Assembly: GCF_013155295.1 (NCBI RefSeq)
Contig: NZ_JABJXT010000017.1
Location: 1 to 64,000 of the forward strand
Length of the DNA stretch: 64,000 nucleotides
Origin: Pseudogemmobacter hezensis
GTDB lineage: Bacteria; Pseudomonadota; Alphaproteobacteria; Rhodobacterales; Rhodobacteraceae
Reading direction: 5' to 3'
Shown here: positions 25,777 to 35,060 of the stretch, in pieces
Layout: each line of letters opens with the position of its first letter
Position numbering within the stretch: the stretch's first letter is position 1
Made by a program: the position numbers and the translations under genes
Notes under the pieces: generated by a model
Seen by the model: only the letters and a program-made list of their open reading frames with translations
Told to the model about the DNA's origin: nothing
The model's database searches: none

Positions 25777-26202
25777 ATGCATCACGAGGCGCTGGCTGCG
25801 CCTCAGGACGGCTTGCTTCCGCGTATAGATAGGGCAGGCGATGCCCCGGCCAAAGCGCCCCTGGCCTTCGACCTGGCCCTGTCGAATTCCGGCAAGACCG
25901 ACACCAACCCCGAGCAATTGTTCGCCCTGGGGTATGCTGCCTGTTTTGACAGTGCGCTGAGCCATATCATCCAGCTGAGGAAGCTGGATGTGAAGAGCAG
26001 CGAAATCTCTGCAGAGATCGGTATCGGTCAGCTGCCTGATGGTGGTTTCAGGCTGGATATTGATCTCTGTGTCGAGATCGCGGGCCTGGATGAGGCCGCC
26101 GCGCAGGGTCTGGTTGAGGCGACACACAGGGTATGTCCCTATTCCAGCGCCAGGCGCAACAATATCGACGTGCGTCTGCATGTCTCAACAGTACAGGGAT
26201 AA
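25777..26202 (+). CDS. Ohr/OsmC-family organic hydroperoxide reductase
   Basis: A 141-residue protein from the ATG at 25777, the normal size of Ohr; the frame extends upstream to 25600, but that part is not Ohr-like. The core matches well: TNPEQLFALGYAACF with the first redox Cys, and HRVCPYSSARRNNIDVRL with the second. These cysteines reduce organic hydroperoxides, usually with lipoyl-dependent recycling. The first 35 residues diverge from the common YTATATATGGRDG start, so the conserved Arg there cannot be placed with certainty. Regulator OhrR is not seen nearby. Probably functional, but the odd N-terminus leaves some doubt. Confidence 0.75.
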   Translation: MHHEALAAPQDGLLPRIDRAGDAPAKAPLAFDLALSNSGKTDTNPEQLFALGYAACFDSALSHIIQLRKLDVKSSEISAEIGIGQLPDGGFRLDIDLCVEIAGLDEAAAQGLVEATHRVCPYSSARRNNIDVRLHVSTVQG

Positions 26203-26462
26203 AGCATGCGCCGACCCTTACTGGGCCGGGGGCGCAGATGGTCTTTTTGCAGCTGCGCGGGACAATATCACCAAAACTGCGTTCTTTGACGGAACCATTT
26301 ATGCTGCAGCTGCGTTGCCGTTTTGCGAGGTCCGCCAGCGCAATGGTTTTCTTGGTGCAATGGTTTCTTCGGTGCAGCGGCACCATCTTACCTTTGATAC
26401 CGGGATTGTCTGCCAGTTCGGCTCCGCAGGTTTCCGATTGCGATCAATCAGGGGGATGCGTC

Positions 26463-28880
26463 GTGTTTTCTGCTATTATGGGCGTGATCTGCGGGCTTTT
26501 TGGCCTGTGGGTCTTATGGCTGGGCTATGGGCTGGCGGCTGCCGGGGGCAGCTGGTTTTACATCGTCATGGCGCTTGGGCTGATCCTTTCGGCGATCGGG
26601 CTGATGCGGCGGCATCAGACGGGTCTGGGGATCTATGCGGTCACGCTGATCGTCACCTTCATCTGGACGCTTTACGAGGTGGGCTTTGACAAATGGCAGT
26701 GGATCCCGCGCGGGGCGCTGCTGGTGGCCTTTGGCCTGATCCTGTGCATCCCGATCTTCGCGCGCGAAATCCGCGCAAGCTCGGGCAAATCAACGCCTGG
26801 TTATCCGCTGCTGGGCGGCACGATGGTGGTGATTATCGGGCTGGCGCTGGTCTCCTGGTTCATCGACCCGGCCCAGATCAAGGGCGAGCTGACGAAGCAG
26901 GCCAATGCCGGTGACGCGCTGGTGGATCCCTCGGGCGTGGCCTATCCGGCCGATGACTGGACCGCTTACGGCGGCACCAATCTGGGCCAGCGCTATTCGG
27001 CGCTGAAGGATATCGACACCGCGAATGTCAAAGGGCTGAAACTGGCCTGGGAGCATCACACCGGCGATCTGCGCAAGGCGGATGAAGATTCCAAGGAATA
27101 TACCTTCGAGGCGACGCCGATCAAAGTGAACGGGCTTTTGTATTTCTGCACGCCGCATAACATCATCCAGGCCCTGGTGCCGGAGACCGGCGCGCTGAAA
27201 TGGTCGTTTGACCCGATGATGCAGCGCGATCCTTTCTACCAGCACCAGACCTGCCGCGGTGTGTCCTGGAATGACTCAACGGGATTTGCCGCGCCTGCCT
27301 CGGATACGCCCGAGGATCAGGCCGCGATTGCCGCAGCCGTGGCCGAATGCCCGAAACGCATCGTGGCCTCTTCGGTTGATGCGCGGCTTTACACGGTCAA
27401 TGCCGATACCGGGGCGCTTTGCACCACCTTTGGTGAGAATGGCTATGTGAACCTGCTGGACGGCATGACCGATACCGAGCGTGCGACCTATCAGCAGACC
27501 TCGGCGCCGCTGGTGACCAAAGATCTGATCATCCTGGGCTCGGCGATTGCCGACAATTATTATGAGAACAACCCTTCGGGCGTGATCCGCGCCTATGATG
27601 TGCGCACCGGCAAGGTCGTGTGGAAGTTCGACGCGGGCAAGCCCGATGAGACCGCACCGCTGAAACCCGGCGAGACCTATGTGCCGAACTCGAACGTGGC
27701 CTGGACGCAGTTTGCCGCCGATGAGGCCCTGGGCCAGGTCTATATCCCCTTCGGCAATGCCTCGCCCGACCAGGTGGGGGTCAGCCGCACGCCAGAGCAA
27801 GAGGCTTTCGTCGATGCGCTGGCCGCGCTTGATCTGAAGACGGGCCGCCTGATCTGGAAGTTCCAGACCAGCTATCATGACCTCTGGGACCGCGATAACC
27901 CCTCGCAGCCGGTTCTGCTGAACCTGCCGAAGGATGGGGTGGATACGCCTGCGATCATCATCCCGACGAAGATCGGCAATCTCTGGGTGCTGGATCGCCG
28001 CGATGGCACGCCGATCCTGCCGGTCTCTGAGGTGGCTGTCTCGACCGACAGTGATATCCCCGGCGAGAAGCTTTCGCCGGTGCAGCCGATGTCGTCCCTG
28101 ACCTTCACGCCCGCGCCTTTGCGTGAGGCGGATATGTGGGGGGCATCGCCGATCGACCAGATCCAGTGCCGCACGACCTTTGTGTCGAACCGCTATGACG
28201 GCAATCCCTGGACGCCGCCGACCACGACGGGCAGCCTGGTCTGGCCGGGCAATATCGGCTTGTTCAACTGGGGTTCGGTCGCGGTGGATCCGGTCAACAA
28301 ATGGCTGATCGGCACGCCGCAATATCTGCCCTATCTCTACCAGCTTTACCCGCGCCCCGAGGGGGATCTGAACAAGCGGATGTTTGGTGGCGACAATTCG
28401 GGCGGGGAATCGAAGCCGGGCAACGAAAACCTTGGCGGGCCCTATGCGGTCTCGATCCAGCATTTCCGTTCGGCGCTTGGGGTGCCCTGCAATACGCCGC
28501 CCTGGGGCGTGCGGGTTGGGGTTGATCTGACGAATGGCCAGACCGCCTGGAAATACCGCAACGGCACCGTGGCCGGGCAAAAGTTCATGGGTGTCAGCTT
28601 CCCGATCCCGTTTGAGATGGGGATGCTGGCGCATGGCGGCACGCTGACGACGGCGGGGGGCGTGGCCTTCACCGCAGCGGCGCTGGATGACATCATGCGC
28701 GCCTATGACATGCAGACCGGCGAGACGCTCTGGAAGGTCAAACTTCCCGCAGGTGGCCAGGCCACGCCGATGACCTATCGTGGCGCCGACGGTAAGCAAT
28801 ATATCGTCGTCGCGGCGGGGGGGCATGGCTCGCTTGGCACCACACCGGGGGATTCTGTGCTGGCCTATACGCTGGAGTGA
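26463..28880 (+). CDS. gcd: Membrane-bound PQQ-dependent glucose dehydrogenase
   Basis: An 805-residue quinoprotein, close to the 796 residues of E. coli Gcd. The GTG at 26463 follows a G-rich ribosome-binding site; longer frames upstream are not Gcd-like. Five N-terminal membrane segments (to about residue 140, ending LVSWFIDP) anchor a periplasmic PQQ beta-propeller, with DDWTAYGGTNLGQRYSALKDI, TFEATPIKVNGLLYFCTPHN, LDLKTGRLIWKFQTSYHDLW and MTYRGADGKQYIVVAAGGHG. It oxidises glucose (and other aldoses) to the lactone at the outer face of the membrane and gives electrons to ubiquinone. PQQ synthesis genes are not in the window. A clear terminator follows. Confidence 0.9.
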   Translation: MFSAIMGVICGLFGLWVLWLGYGLAAAGGSWFYIVMALGLILSAIGLMRRHQTGLGIYAVTLIVTFIWTLYEVGFDKWQWIPRGALLVAFGLILCIPIFAREIRASSGKSTPGYPLLGGTMVVIIGLALVSWFIDPAQIKGELTKQANAGDALVDPSGVAYPADDWTAYGGTNLGQRYSALKDIDTANVKGLKLAWEHHTGDLRKADEDSKEYTFEATPIKVNGLLYFCTPHNIIQALVPETGALKWSFDPMMQRDPFYQHQTCRGVSWNDSTGFAAPASDTPEDQAAIAAAVAECPKRIVASSVDARLYTVNADTGALCTTFGENGYVNLLDGMTDTERATYQQTSAPLVTKDLIILGSAIADNYYENNPSGVIRAYDVRTGKVVWKFDAGKPDETAPLKPGETYVPNSNVAWTQFAADEALGQVYIPFGNASPDQVGVSRTPEQEAFVDALAALDLKTGRLIWKFQTSYHDLWDRDNPSQPVLLNLPKDGVDTPAIIIPTKIGNLWVLDRRDGTPILPVSEVAVSTDSDIPGEKLSPVQPMSSLTFTPAPLREADMWGASPIDQIQCRTTFVSNRYDGNPWTPPTTTGSLVWPGNIGLFNWGSVAVDPVNKWLIGTPQYLPYLYQLYPRPEGDLNKRMFGGDNSGGESKPGNENLGGPYAVSIQHFRSALGVPCNTPPWGVRVGVDLTNGQTAWKYRNGTVAGQKFMGVSFPIPFEMGMLAHGGTLTTAGGVAFTAAALDDIMRAYDMQTGETLWKVKLPAGGQATPMTYRGADGKQYIVVAAGGHGSLGTTPGDSVLAYTLE

Positions 28881-28899
28881 TCCCTCTGATATGATGACT

Positions 28900-28934
28900 G
28901 GCGCGCAGGGCAACCTGCGCGCCGTTTCGTTTTC
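28900..28934 (+). terminator. Rho-independent terminator after gcd
   Basis: GGCGCGCAGG (28900-28909) and CCTGCGCGCC (28914-28923) form a perfect 10-bp stem closed by a GCAA tetraloop and followed by GTTTCGTTTTC. It lies 19 bases after the gcd stop. Confidence 0.8.
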
Positions 28935-28960
28935 TGCCGTCACAGGAAAAGGCATAGCCG

Positions 28961-29962
28961 ATGGATCGACTGCCTCTGCAGCTTCAGCGCATGATGGCGG
29001 CGGGGCGCGACGCGCTTGCCGCTGCAACCGCCGGGGCGATTGCCTGGGCCCTGGCCAGCTGGCTGTTCGGCCATACGCATCCGGTCTTTGCGATGGTGAC
29101 GTCGATTGTCTGTCTTGCGCCGGGTCTGCCCAATCACGGGCGGCAGGCGATGGGGATCATCCTTGGCGTCACAATCGGCATTCTTGTCGGCGAGGCGGCG
29201 CTGCAATTCCCGCTGATCGGGACCGGCGGCCCTGGCATGGCGCTGTTGCGCATGATCATCGCGATTTTGCTGTCGATGATGGTCGGGGCCTCTTTCGGCC
29301 TGCCTGCGGTGGTGCCGATTCAGGCCGGGGTCTCGGCGGTGCTGGTGCTGGCCATGGGGGCCGAAAGCGCCGGCTGGCACCGGATGCAGGATGTGATCAT
29401 CGGCGCGGGCGTCGGGCTGTTCTTCAGCCAGATCCTGCTGACGCCCGACCCTCTGCGCCTGATCGACCGCGCCATGGGCGAGCTGTTGACCCGGATCGCC
29501 GCGGGGCTGGATCTGGCGGCCCAGGCCGTCGAAGAGGCCAGCCCGCGTCGCGCTGAAATTGCGCAAAGCCATCTGTCGCGCGTGCAGGAAACCATTGGCG
29601 CCTTGCAAAACGGCATCGACAGCGCCCGCTATGAAGCGCGCTGGTCGTTGCGCGGCCGTATCGCCGCCAACCGGGTCCGGCGCGAGGCCGAGCGGGTCGA
29701 ACATGATGCGATCCGGCTGGGGGCCTCGGCGCTTTTGCTGGGCGATGCGCTGCTGGTTGCGATACGCGAGGGCGACCCGCCCCCCGCCGGGCTGGATGCC
29801 GATCTGCGCAGCCTTGCCGCCAGCTGCCGGGCGCGGATGATCGGCTCTGCCCCTGCCGCGCCCGAGATGACCGCCACCGCAGGCAGCGGTATCGCCTGGG
29901 CCGCCGTATCTGTGCAAATGCGCGCGCTTGGCGCCATTCTGACGGCGCGGGCCCAGGCCTGA
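28961..29962 (+). CDS. Half-size FUSC/aromatic acid exporter-family membrane protein
   Basis: A 333-residue inner-membrane protein. The first 170 residues hold about six hydrophobic segments with the family pattern HPVFAMVTSIVCLAPGLPNHGRQ followed by GIILGVTIGILVG, as in FUSC and ArAE families. The C-terminal half is a charged, probably helical cytoplasmic domain (RVQETIGALQNGIDSARYEARWSL is part of it). Full FUSC proteins have two such membrane blocks; this one has a single block, like YeeA or ArAE_1 members. Possibly exports aromatic or other organic acids. Its own promoter must lie in the 80 bases after gcd. Confidence 0.65.
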   Translation: MDRLPLQLQRMMAAGRDALAAATAGAIAWALASWLFGHTHPVFAMVTSIVCLAPGLPNHGRQAMGIILGVTIGILVGEAALQFPLIGTGGPGMALLRMIIAILLSMMVGASFGLPAVVPIQAGVSAVLVLAMGAESAGWHRMQDVIIGAGVGLFFSQILLTPDPLRLIDRAMGELLTRIAAGLDLAAQAVEEASPRRAEIAQSHLSRVQETIGALQNGIDSARYEARWSLRGRIAANRVRREAERVEHDAIRLGASALLLGDALLVAIREGDPPPAGLDADLRSLAASCRARMIGSAPAAPEMTATAGSGIAWAAVSVQMRALGAILTARAQA

Positions 29963-29973
29963 GCGCGGCGCTG

Positions 29974-30732
29974 CTAGTCGGCGGTCCAGCCGCCATCCAG
30001 CATCAGCGCGCTGCCCGTCATCAGCGAAGAGGCCTCCGAGGCCAGAAAGATCGCGGCGCCCACCACATCATCGGGCTGACCGATCCGCCCCAGTTTGATC
30101 TTTGCCAGAACCTGCTCGCGGAAGGTTTCATCCTCAAAGAACGGGCGGGTCAGGGGCGTCTCGATAAAGGTCGGGCAGATCGTGTTGACGCGGATCCGCT
30201 GCGGCCCCAGCTCTACCGCCAGCGCCTTCGTGAACCCCTCCAGCGCCCATTTCGAGGCGCAGTACAGCGTGCGGTTCGCAGCCCCCACATGCCCCATCTG
30301 CGATGAGACATTGATCACCGAGCCCGCAACCCCCGCCGCCGCCATCCGCATCGTTACCGCGCGGGCGGCAAAGATCGCGGCCCGCAGGTTCAGCCCCATC
30401 ACCGCGTCATAATCCTCTTCGCTGACCGCGCTGAGGGGTTTGGGGCGGTTGGTTCCGGCATTGTTGACGAAGATGTCATAGGCCGGGCGGGCGGTGATCG
30501 CCGCCTCAAAAGCCTGGGTATCGGTGATATCGCAGGCAAGGGTATCCGCCTGGCCGCCCGCTGCCCGGATCGCCCCGGCGGCGGCCTCAAGCTCGGTTTC
30601 GCTGCGGGCGCAAAGGGTCAGGGCCGCGCCCGCCTTTGCCATGCCCAGGGCAATCGCCAGGCCAAGCCCCCGGCCTGCCCCGGTCACCAGCGCCCGCTTG
30701 CCCGCAAGCGAGAAGATTTCGGTTCCGGTCAT
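29974..30732 (-). CDS. SDR-family dehydrogenase A (catabolic island)
   Basis: A 252-residue short-chain dehydrogenase. NAD(P) motif [12 protein letters not shown] near residues 17-28, NNAG within [14 protein letters not shown], catalytic Ser in [10 protein letters not shown] and the YCASK active site. The C-terminus ends [10 protein letters not shown]. The ATG at 30732 overlaps the HisD-like gene's stop (ATGA), so they are co-translated. It is clearly paralogous to the SDR at 40427 (same [20 protein letters not shown] and EASSLMTG), which caps the other end of the island. It may invert or oxidise a hydroxyl group of the unknown substrate. Confidence 0.85.
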   Translation of the reverse strand: MTGTEIFSLAGKRALVTGAGRGLGLAIALGMAKAGAALTLCARSETELEAAAGAIRAAGGQADTLACDITDTQAFEAAITARPAYDIFVNNAGTNRPKPLSAVSEEDYDAVMGLNLRAAIFAARAVTMRMAAAGVAGSVINVSSQMGHVGAANRTLYCASKWALEGFTKALAVELGPQRIRVNTICPTFIETPLTRPFFEDETFREQVLAKIKLGRIGQPDDVVGAAIFLASEASSLMTGSALMLDGGWTAD

Positions 30733-32039
30733 TCGGCGGCCTCGCCATAGGGGATGTTGCGTTTGCCATAGCGGCGCACCCGGATATTGCATTGCTCGGC
30801 ATGGCCGACAAAGCCTTCCAGCATGCAAAGCCGCGAGCCATAGGCGCCGATCCGGGCTGCCGCCTCATCGGTGGTGATCCGCTGATAAGAATGCGTTTTC
30901 AGGAACTTGCCCACCCAAAGCCCGCCGGTATAACGCCCGGCCTTTTTGGTCGGCAGCGTGTGGTTGGTGCCGATCACCTTGTCGCCATTCGCCACATTGG
31001 TGCGCGGCCCCAGAAACAGCGCCCCATAGCTGTGCATGTTTTCCAGATACCAGTCATCGCGGTCGGTCATGACCTGGACATGCTCGCTTGCGATGTCATT
31101 GGCGACGGCCAGCATCTCGTCATGGCTGTCGCAAAGGATCACCTCGCCGTAATCCTCCCAGCTTTTGCGGGCGGTCTCGGCGGTGGGCAGGATCTGCAGC
31201 AGGCGGGCAATCTCAGCCAGGGTGGCTTCGGCCAGGGCGCGGCTGGTGGTCAGCAAAACCGCGGGCGAGTTATAGCCGTGTTCGGCCTGGCCCAGCAGAT
31301 CGGTGGCGCAAAGCTCGGCGTCGACGGTGTCATCGGCGATGACCATCGTCTCGGTCGGGCCGGCGAAAAGGTCGATGCCGACCCGGCCATAAAGCTGACG
31401 CTTGGCCTCGGCGACAAAGGCATTGCCGGGGCCGACCAGCATATCGACGGGCGCAATCGTCTCTGTCCCAAGCGCCATCGCGCCAATCGCCTGGATGCCG
31501 CCCATGACGTAGATCTCATGCGCCCCGGCCATATGCATCGCAGCAATCACCGCCGGATTGGGCGCCCCCCGGAACGGCGGCGTCGCGGCGATGATGCGGC
31601 CAACACCCGCCACCGCCGCCGTCAGTACCGACATATGCGCCGAGGCCACCATCGGAAACTTGCCGCCGGGCACATAGCAGCCGACCGAGCGCAGCGGGAT
31701 ATTCTTATGGCCCAGAAAGACGCCGGGCAGGGTCTCGACCTCGATATCGGTCATGGAATCGCGCTGCGCCTGGGCGAAGTTGCGCACCTGATCCTGGGCG
31801 AAGCGGATATCCTCCAGGTCGCGTGCGGGCACGCGGGCGATCAGCGCCTGGATCTCATCGGCGGACAGGCGGAAAGAGGCGGGCGAGAAGCTGTCGAATT
31901 TCTCTGACAGCTCGCGCACCGCCGCATCGCCCCTGGCCCCGATATCGCCCAGGATCGATTCGACGGTGGCCCGCACCTTCGCATCCTCTTGCGAGCGCTC
32001 GGTGTCGGGCTTGCCGGTTTTCAGATAGTGAATGGCCAT
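30729..32039 (-). CDS. Histidinol dehydrogenase-family protein, HpsN-like
   Basis: A 436-residue metal-dependent NAD dehydrogenase of the HisD fold, starting at the ATG at 32039 after GGAGG. Conserved parts include [39 protein letters not shown], the metal-binding LLGQAEHG and GTNHTLPT, and a late GHAEQ. By pattern it is closer to HpsN (sulfopropanediol dehydrogenase, a four-electron alcohol-to-acid enzyme) than to biosynthetic HisD, and no other his genes are near. It overlaps SDR A and follows SDR B; HpsN is also found with two SDRs that interconvert substrate stereoisomers. The partner genes across the promoter suggest a substrate other than sulfopropanediol. Confidence 0.75.
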   Translation of the reverse strand: MAIHYLKTGKPDTERSQEDAKVRATVESILGDIGARGDAAVRELSEKFDSFSPASFRLSADEIQALIARVPARDLEDIRFAQDQVRNFAQAQRDSMTDIEVETLPGVFLGHKNIPLRSVGCYVPGGKFPMVASAHMSVLTAAVAGVGRIIAATPPFRGAPNPAVIAAMHMAGAHEIYVMGGIQAIGAMALGTETIAPVDMLVGPGNAFVAEAKRQLYGRVGIDLFAGPTETMVIADDTVDAELCATDLLGQAEHGYNSPAVLLTTSRALAEATLAEIARLLQILPTAETARKSWEDYGEVILCDSHDEMLAVANDIASEHVQVMTDRDDWYLENMHSYGALFLGPRTNVANGDKVIGTNHTLPTKKAGRYTGGLWVGKFLKTHSYQRITTDEAAARIGAYGSRLCMLEGFVGHAEQCNIRVRRYGKRNIPYGEAAE

Positions 32040-32108
32040 TCCGAAATCCTCCGTAACGGAACTGGGGACAGCCGCGCGCGGCTGCCCGGTCTTTTGTCGC
32101 AAATGGGG

Positions 32109-32876
32109 TTAGCCCAGCATCCTGGTGTCGCCGCAGACCGACAGGCTTTGCCCCGAGACATGGCGGCCCTGATGCGAGGCGAGATAAAGGATCTGCGAGG
32201 CAATCGCCTCTGGCGGCACATATTCGCGCAGCGATGTATAGCGGAAGGCCTCGGCCTCGGCCTCGTCAAAGCTGATGCCCTGACGCTGGGCGCGGGCCTC
32301 AAGAACGCGGCGCTGGCGGTCGCCCGCGACAAGGCCGGGCAGGATCGCATTGACCCGGATCCCATCGGGGCCAAGTTCTATCGACAGCGATTTGGTCAGC
32401 CCGATCACCCCCCATTTCGCCGCCGCATAGGGGGTGCGCATGGCAAAGCCCATCCGCCCCGCCAGCGAGGAAAGATTGGCAATCGAGGGGTTTTTGCTGG
32501 CCCTGAGCGCCGGAACCGCCCGCCCGACCGTGACGAACTGGCTGGTCAGCACCACATCCAGCGTCTGACGCCAGGCGGCGATATCGACATGCTCGACCGG
32601 GGCGGTTGGCCCGGCAATGCCCGCATTGTTCACAAGACAGTCAAGCCCGCCCAGCCCGTCGATGGCCTCATCGGTAAAGGCGGCCAGCGCCGTGGCATCA
32701 GCCACATCGACGCGCCGCGCCAGCACCCCTGGCGGCAGGGTGGCCAGCGCCTCTTCGCTGATGTCGCAGGTGGCGACCCTGGCCCCTTGCGCAAGAAATC
32801 CATCGACAATCGCGCGCCCTATGCCAGCCGCGCCTGCCGTCACCAGAACCCTGGCTCCGCTGAGGCCCAGATCCAT
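32109..32876 (-). CDS. SDR-family dehydrogenase B (catabolic island)
   Basis: A 255-residue short-chain dehydrogenase starting at the ATG at 32876 behind GGGAGAG. It has TAGAAGIGRAIVDGFL, CLVNNAGIAGPTAPV, the Ser in IANLSSLAGRMG and the YAAAKWG active site. A distinct C-terminal insert (VAGDRQRRVLEARAQRQGIS) and the end VCGDTRMLG set it apart from SDRs A and C. Together with SDR A and the HpsN-like enzyme it resembles the HpsNOP arrangement. It probably acts on the opposite stereoisomer or oxidation level of the same compound. Confidence 0.8.
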   Translation of the reverse strand: MDLGLSGARVLVTAGAAGIGRAIVDGFLAQGARVATCDISEEALATLPPGVLARRVDVADATALAAFTDEAIDGLGGLDCLVNNAGIAGPTAPVEHVDIAAWRQTLDVVLTSQFVTVGRAVPALRASKNPSIANLSSLAGRMGFAMRTPYAAAKWGVIGLTKSLSIELGPDGIRVNAILPGLVAGDRQRRVLEARAQRQGISFDEAEAEAFRYTSLREYVPPEAIASQILYLASHQGRHVSGQSLSVCGDTRMLG

Positions 32877-32886
32877 GTCTCTCTCC

Positions 32887-33576
32887 CTATTCCCGGAAAT
32901 ATTTCCGTTGCTCGAGGATGGTCTTTGCCGCCCCCGAGATATCGCTGCGGATCGCCGTCGCTGCGGCTTCGCCATCACGCAGATCCAGCGCCGCGACCAG
33001 CTGTTCATGTGCGGTGACCGAATGGGCGATGCGCCCGCCCCCGGCCGAGGGCTCTATATCCAGCGAAATCAGCGGCCCGGCCCTGAGCCAGGCCATGGCG
33101 ATCATCTGCGACATGGTGGCGGCCTTGGCGGCGTCATAAAGCGCGAAATGCAGCTGGCGGTTCAGCATCAGCGCCGGGCCGCGATTGCCCTGTTCCATCT
33201 CGTCACGAAAGCGGAAATGGAAGGCGCGGATCTGCTCGACCTCTTGATCGGTGATACGGGCCACGGCCAGGCGGGCGGCCTCGCATTCCAGCAAAAGGCG
33301 GGTGCGGGTCAGCTCGCGGAAGTCTTCGGGGGTCATGCGCGGCACTTCGACGGCGCGATTTTTGCGGATCGCCAGCGCCCCCTGCGCCACCAGGCGGCCG
33401 ACCGCCTCACGCACGGGCATGGTCGAGACGCCAAGCTCTTCTGCCAGCTCACGAATTGAGGTTCGGCTGTCGGGTTTCAGTGTGCTGTCCAGCAGCATTC
33501 GCGCCACCGCGCTATAGACCTGTTCCGTCAGTGATGGGCCCTGGCCCGGTAAAGGTTGCAGATGCAAGTCACTCAT
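32887..33576 (-). CDS. GntR-family regulator (FadR/FCD type)
   Basis: A 229-residue repressor. The N-terminal winged helix (SIRELAEELGVSTMPVREAV and GRLVAQGAL) is followed by a helical FCD ligand domain (TRTRLLLECEAARLAV, HFALYDAAKAATMSQMI and HEQLVAALDLRDGEAA), in which Asp/His residues often bind a metal and an organic acid effector. It is first in the minus-strand operon and divides the catabolic island into two divergent arms, so it very likely controls both through the dyads at 33620-33646. Confidence 0.85.
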   Translation of the reverse strand: MSDLHLQPLPGQGPSLTEQVYSAVARMLLDSTLKPDSRTSIRELAEELGVSTMPVREAVGRLVAQGALAIRKNRAVEVPRMTPEDFRELTRTRLLLECEAARLAVARITDQEVEQIRAFHFRFRDEMEQGNRGPALMLNRQLHFALYDAAKAATMSQMIAMAWLRAGPLISLDIEPSAGGGRIAHSVTAHEQLVAALDLRDGEAAATAIRSDISGAAKTILEQRKYFRE

Positions 33577-33592
33577 TCATACGATTCCAGCG

Positions 33593-33646
33593 TTGACAGG
33601 TCGGGCAAACTTTGCAGTATGATCTGAGATCACACTGACAGTGATC
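33593..33646. promoter_or_regulatory. Divergent promoter and GntR operator of the catabolic island
   Basis: TGATCTGAGATCA (33620-33632) and GATCACACTGACAGTGATC (33628-33646) are overlapping dyads in the gap between the GntR gene and the binding-protein gene. For the rightward arm, TTGACA at 33593-33598 and TATGAT at 33618-33623 form a promoter with a long 19-base spacer; the dyads cover and follow its -10 box, a good place for a repressor. Confidence 0.6.
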
Positions 33647-33703
33647 CGAAGTCAATCCCAACATTGACCAAAATCACAAGCGGTATCTCGGGGAGGAGAT
33701 CAT

Positions 33704-34945
33704 ATGCTTAAGAACATCGGCAGACGCCGTTTTCTGCAGTCAGGCACAGCATTCGGACTGGCGGGCCTTGCGGCCCCGTCTTTGGTGCGTGCCTCAAGCG
33801 ATCCGGTGGTGATTGCGCATCTGACGCCGCGGACGGGCTTTTTGGGGCCGATGGGCGAATATGCGATCATGGGCGTTGATCTCGCGGTCGAGCATATCAA
33901 TGCCGCAGGGGGCATAAACGGCCGCCCGCTGCAGGTGATCAAAGAGGATTCCGTCAACCCGCAAACCGCCACCACCAAGGCCGAACGCCTGGCCGAGCGC
34001 AGCGATGTTGCGCTTTTGATGGGCGAGATTTCTTCCGCCTCGGCGCTGTCGATTGCCCAGGTTGCGACGCGGGCCGACAAGCTTTTCATCAATACCGGCG
34101 CGAATTCCGACACGCTGCGCGGCTCTGACTGCAAGCGCAATATGTTCCATGTCGAGGCGCAGAACGCGATCATCGTGAACACCGAAGGCGCCTATTTCCT
34201 GCAAAATGACATGGTCAAAGGCAAGAAATGGTTCATCCTTTCGGCCGATTACGCCTTTGGTCATGACCTGCGCCACGGGGCGCTGGCCTTCCTGGACCGC
34301 CACGGCGGCACCGCCGTCGGCGATCAGCTGATCCCGACCGATGCGACCGATTTCTCGTCTTATCTGCTGGCGATCCGGGCGGCGCAGCCCGATCTGGTCA
34401 TCTCGAACCTTGCAGGCACCCAGACCGCCAGCTTCTTCAAGCAATATGCCGAGTTCGGCATGGAGATCCCGCTGGGCGGCTTTGACTATAACACCGTCAT
34501 CGCCTGGGCGATCGGCGCGCGCGACTTCCGCGGCACCTGGCCCTGCGTCTGGACCCATCAGGTGCAGACCGATGCCTCGCAGGCCTATGCGAAGGCTTTC
34601 CTTGAGAAATATGGCAAGCCCTCGGACAACCAGGCCTATCTTGACTATGTCGGGCTGAAGATCATGGCCGATGCCATCGCGGCGGTCGGCGGCACCGATA
34701 CCACGGCTTTGCGCGACTATATGACCGACCCGGCCACCGAGTTCGAGATCCTGAAAGAGCGCAAGGGCCGCTTCAGTCCGGTCAACAACCAGCTGCTGCA
34801 AGAGGCCTATGCCGTCACCGCCCTGCCCGAATCCGAGGTGCAGAACGAGTGGGATATCTTCACCACATCCGGCCCGCTGCCCGGCCCCGATCAGCCGCTT
34901 GATATCCTGATCGAGGATGCGGTCGGCGGCGCCTGCGTGCTCTGA
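33704..34945 (+). CDS. Branched-chain-type ABC transporter substrate-binding protein (LivK-like)
   Basis: A 413-residue periplasmic binding protein of the Peripla_BP_6 family. The leader has a twin-arginine motif (GRRRFLQSG) and ends near VRASS, so it may be exported folded by Tat, unusual but known for this family. Typical segments are GEYAIMGVDLAVEHINAAGG, GEISSASALSIAQVATRADK, KKWFILSADYAFGHDL and GGFDYNTVIAW. Family members bind amino acids but also many acids, amides and other small molecules. Here the ligand should be the compound degraded by the island. A strong hairpin follows the gene. Confidence 0.85.
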   Translation: MLKNIGRRRFLQSGTAFGLAGLAAPSLVRASSDPVVIAHLTPRTGFLGPMGEYAIMGVDLAVEHINAAGGINGRPLQVIKEDSVNPQTATTKAERLAERSDVALLMGEISSASALSIAQVATRADKLFINTGANSDTLRGSDCKRNMFHVEAQNAIIVNTEGAYFLQNDMVKGKKWFILSADYAFGHDLRHGALAFLDRHGGTAVGDQLIPTDATDFSSYLLAIRAAQPDLVISNLAGTQTASFFKQYAEFGMEIPLGGFDYNTVIAWAIGARDFRGTWPCVWTHQVQTDASQAYAKAFLEKYGKPSDNQAYLDYVGLKIMADAIAAVGGTDTTALRDYMTDPATEFEILKERKGRFSPVNNQLLQEAYAVTALPESEVQNEWDIFTTSGPLPGPDQPLDILIEDAVGGACVL

Positions 34946-35006
34946 GCACGCCCGCCACTTCTGACCAAAACCGCAGGCGGGGCTGACCCCGTCCCAGCTG
35001 CCAACC

Positions 35007-35033
35007 CCGGAGCACAGATGCCCTGTGCTCCGG
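35007..35033 (+). other. Intercistronic hairpin after the LivK-like gene
   Basis: CCGGAGCACAG (35007-35017) and CTGTGCTCCGG (35023-35033) form a perfect 11-bp stem with a 5-base loop and no T-run. It separates the binding-protein gene from the permease gene and probably raises binding-protein mRNA relative to the rest. Confidence 0.7.
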
Positions 35034-35060
35034 CCCAATTCGCACGGACAGGACACTCTG

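Noticed and set aside
25493-25777. Minus-strand 94-residue frame in the gap after the parB-like gene
   Set aside because: No ribosome-binding site or recognisable domain, and it crosses the nine-G run; nothing supports it as a gene.
30729-32039. HisD-family gene read as histidine biosynthesis
   Set aside because: No other his genes nearby; closest pattern is HpsN, and its partners are catabolic SDRs, a GntR regulator and an importer.
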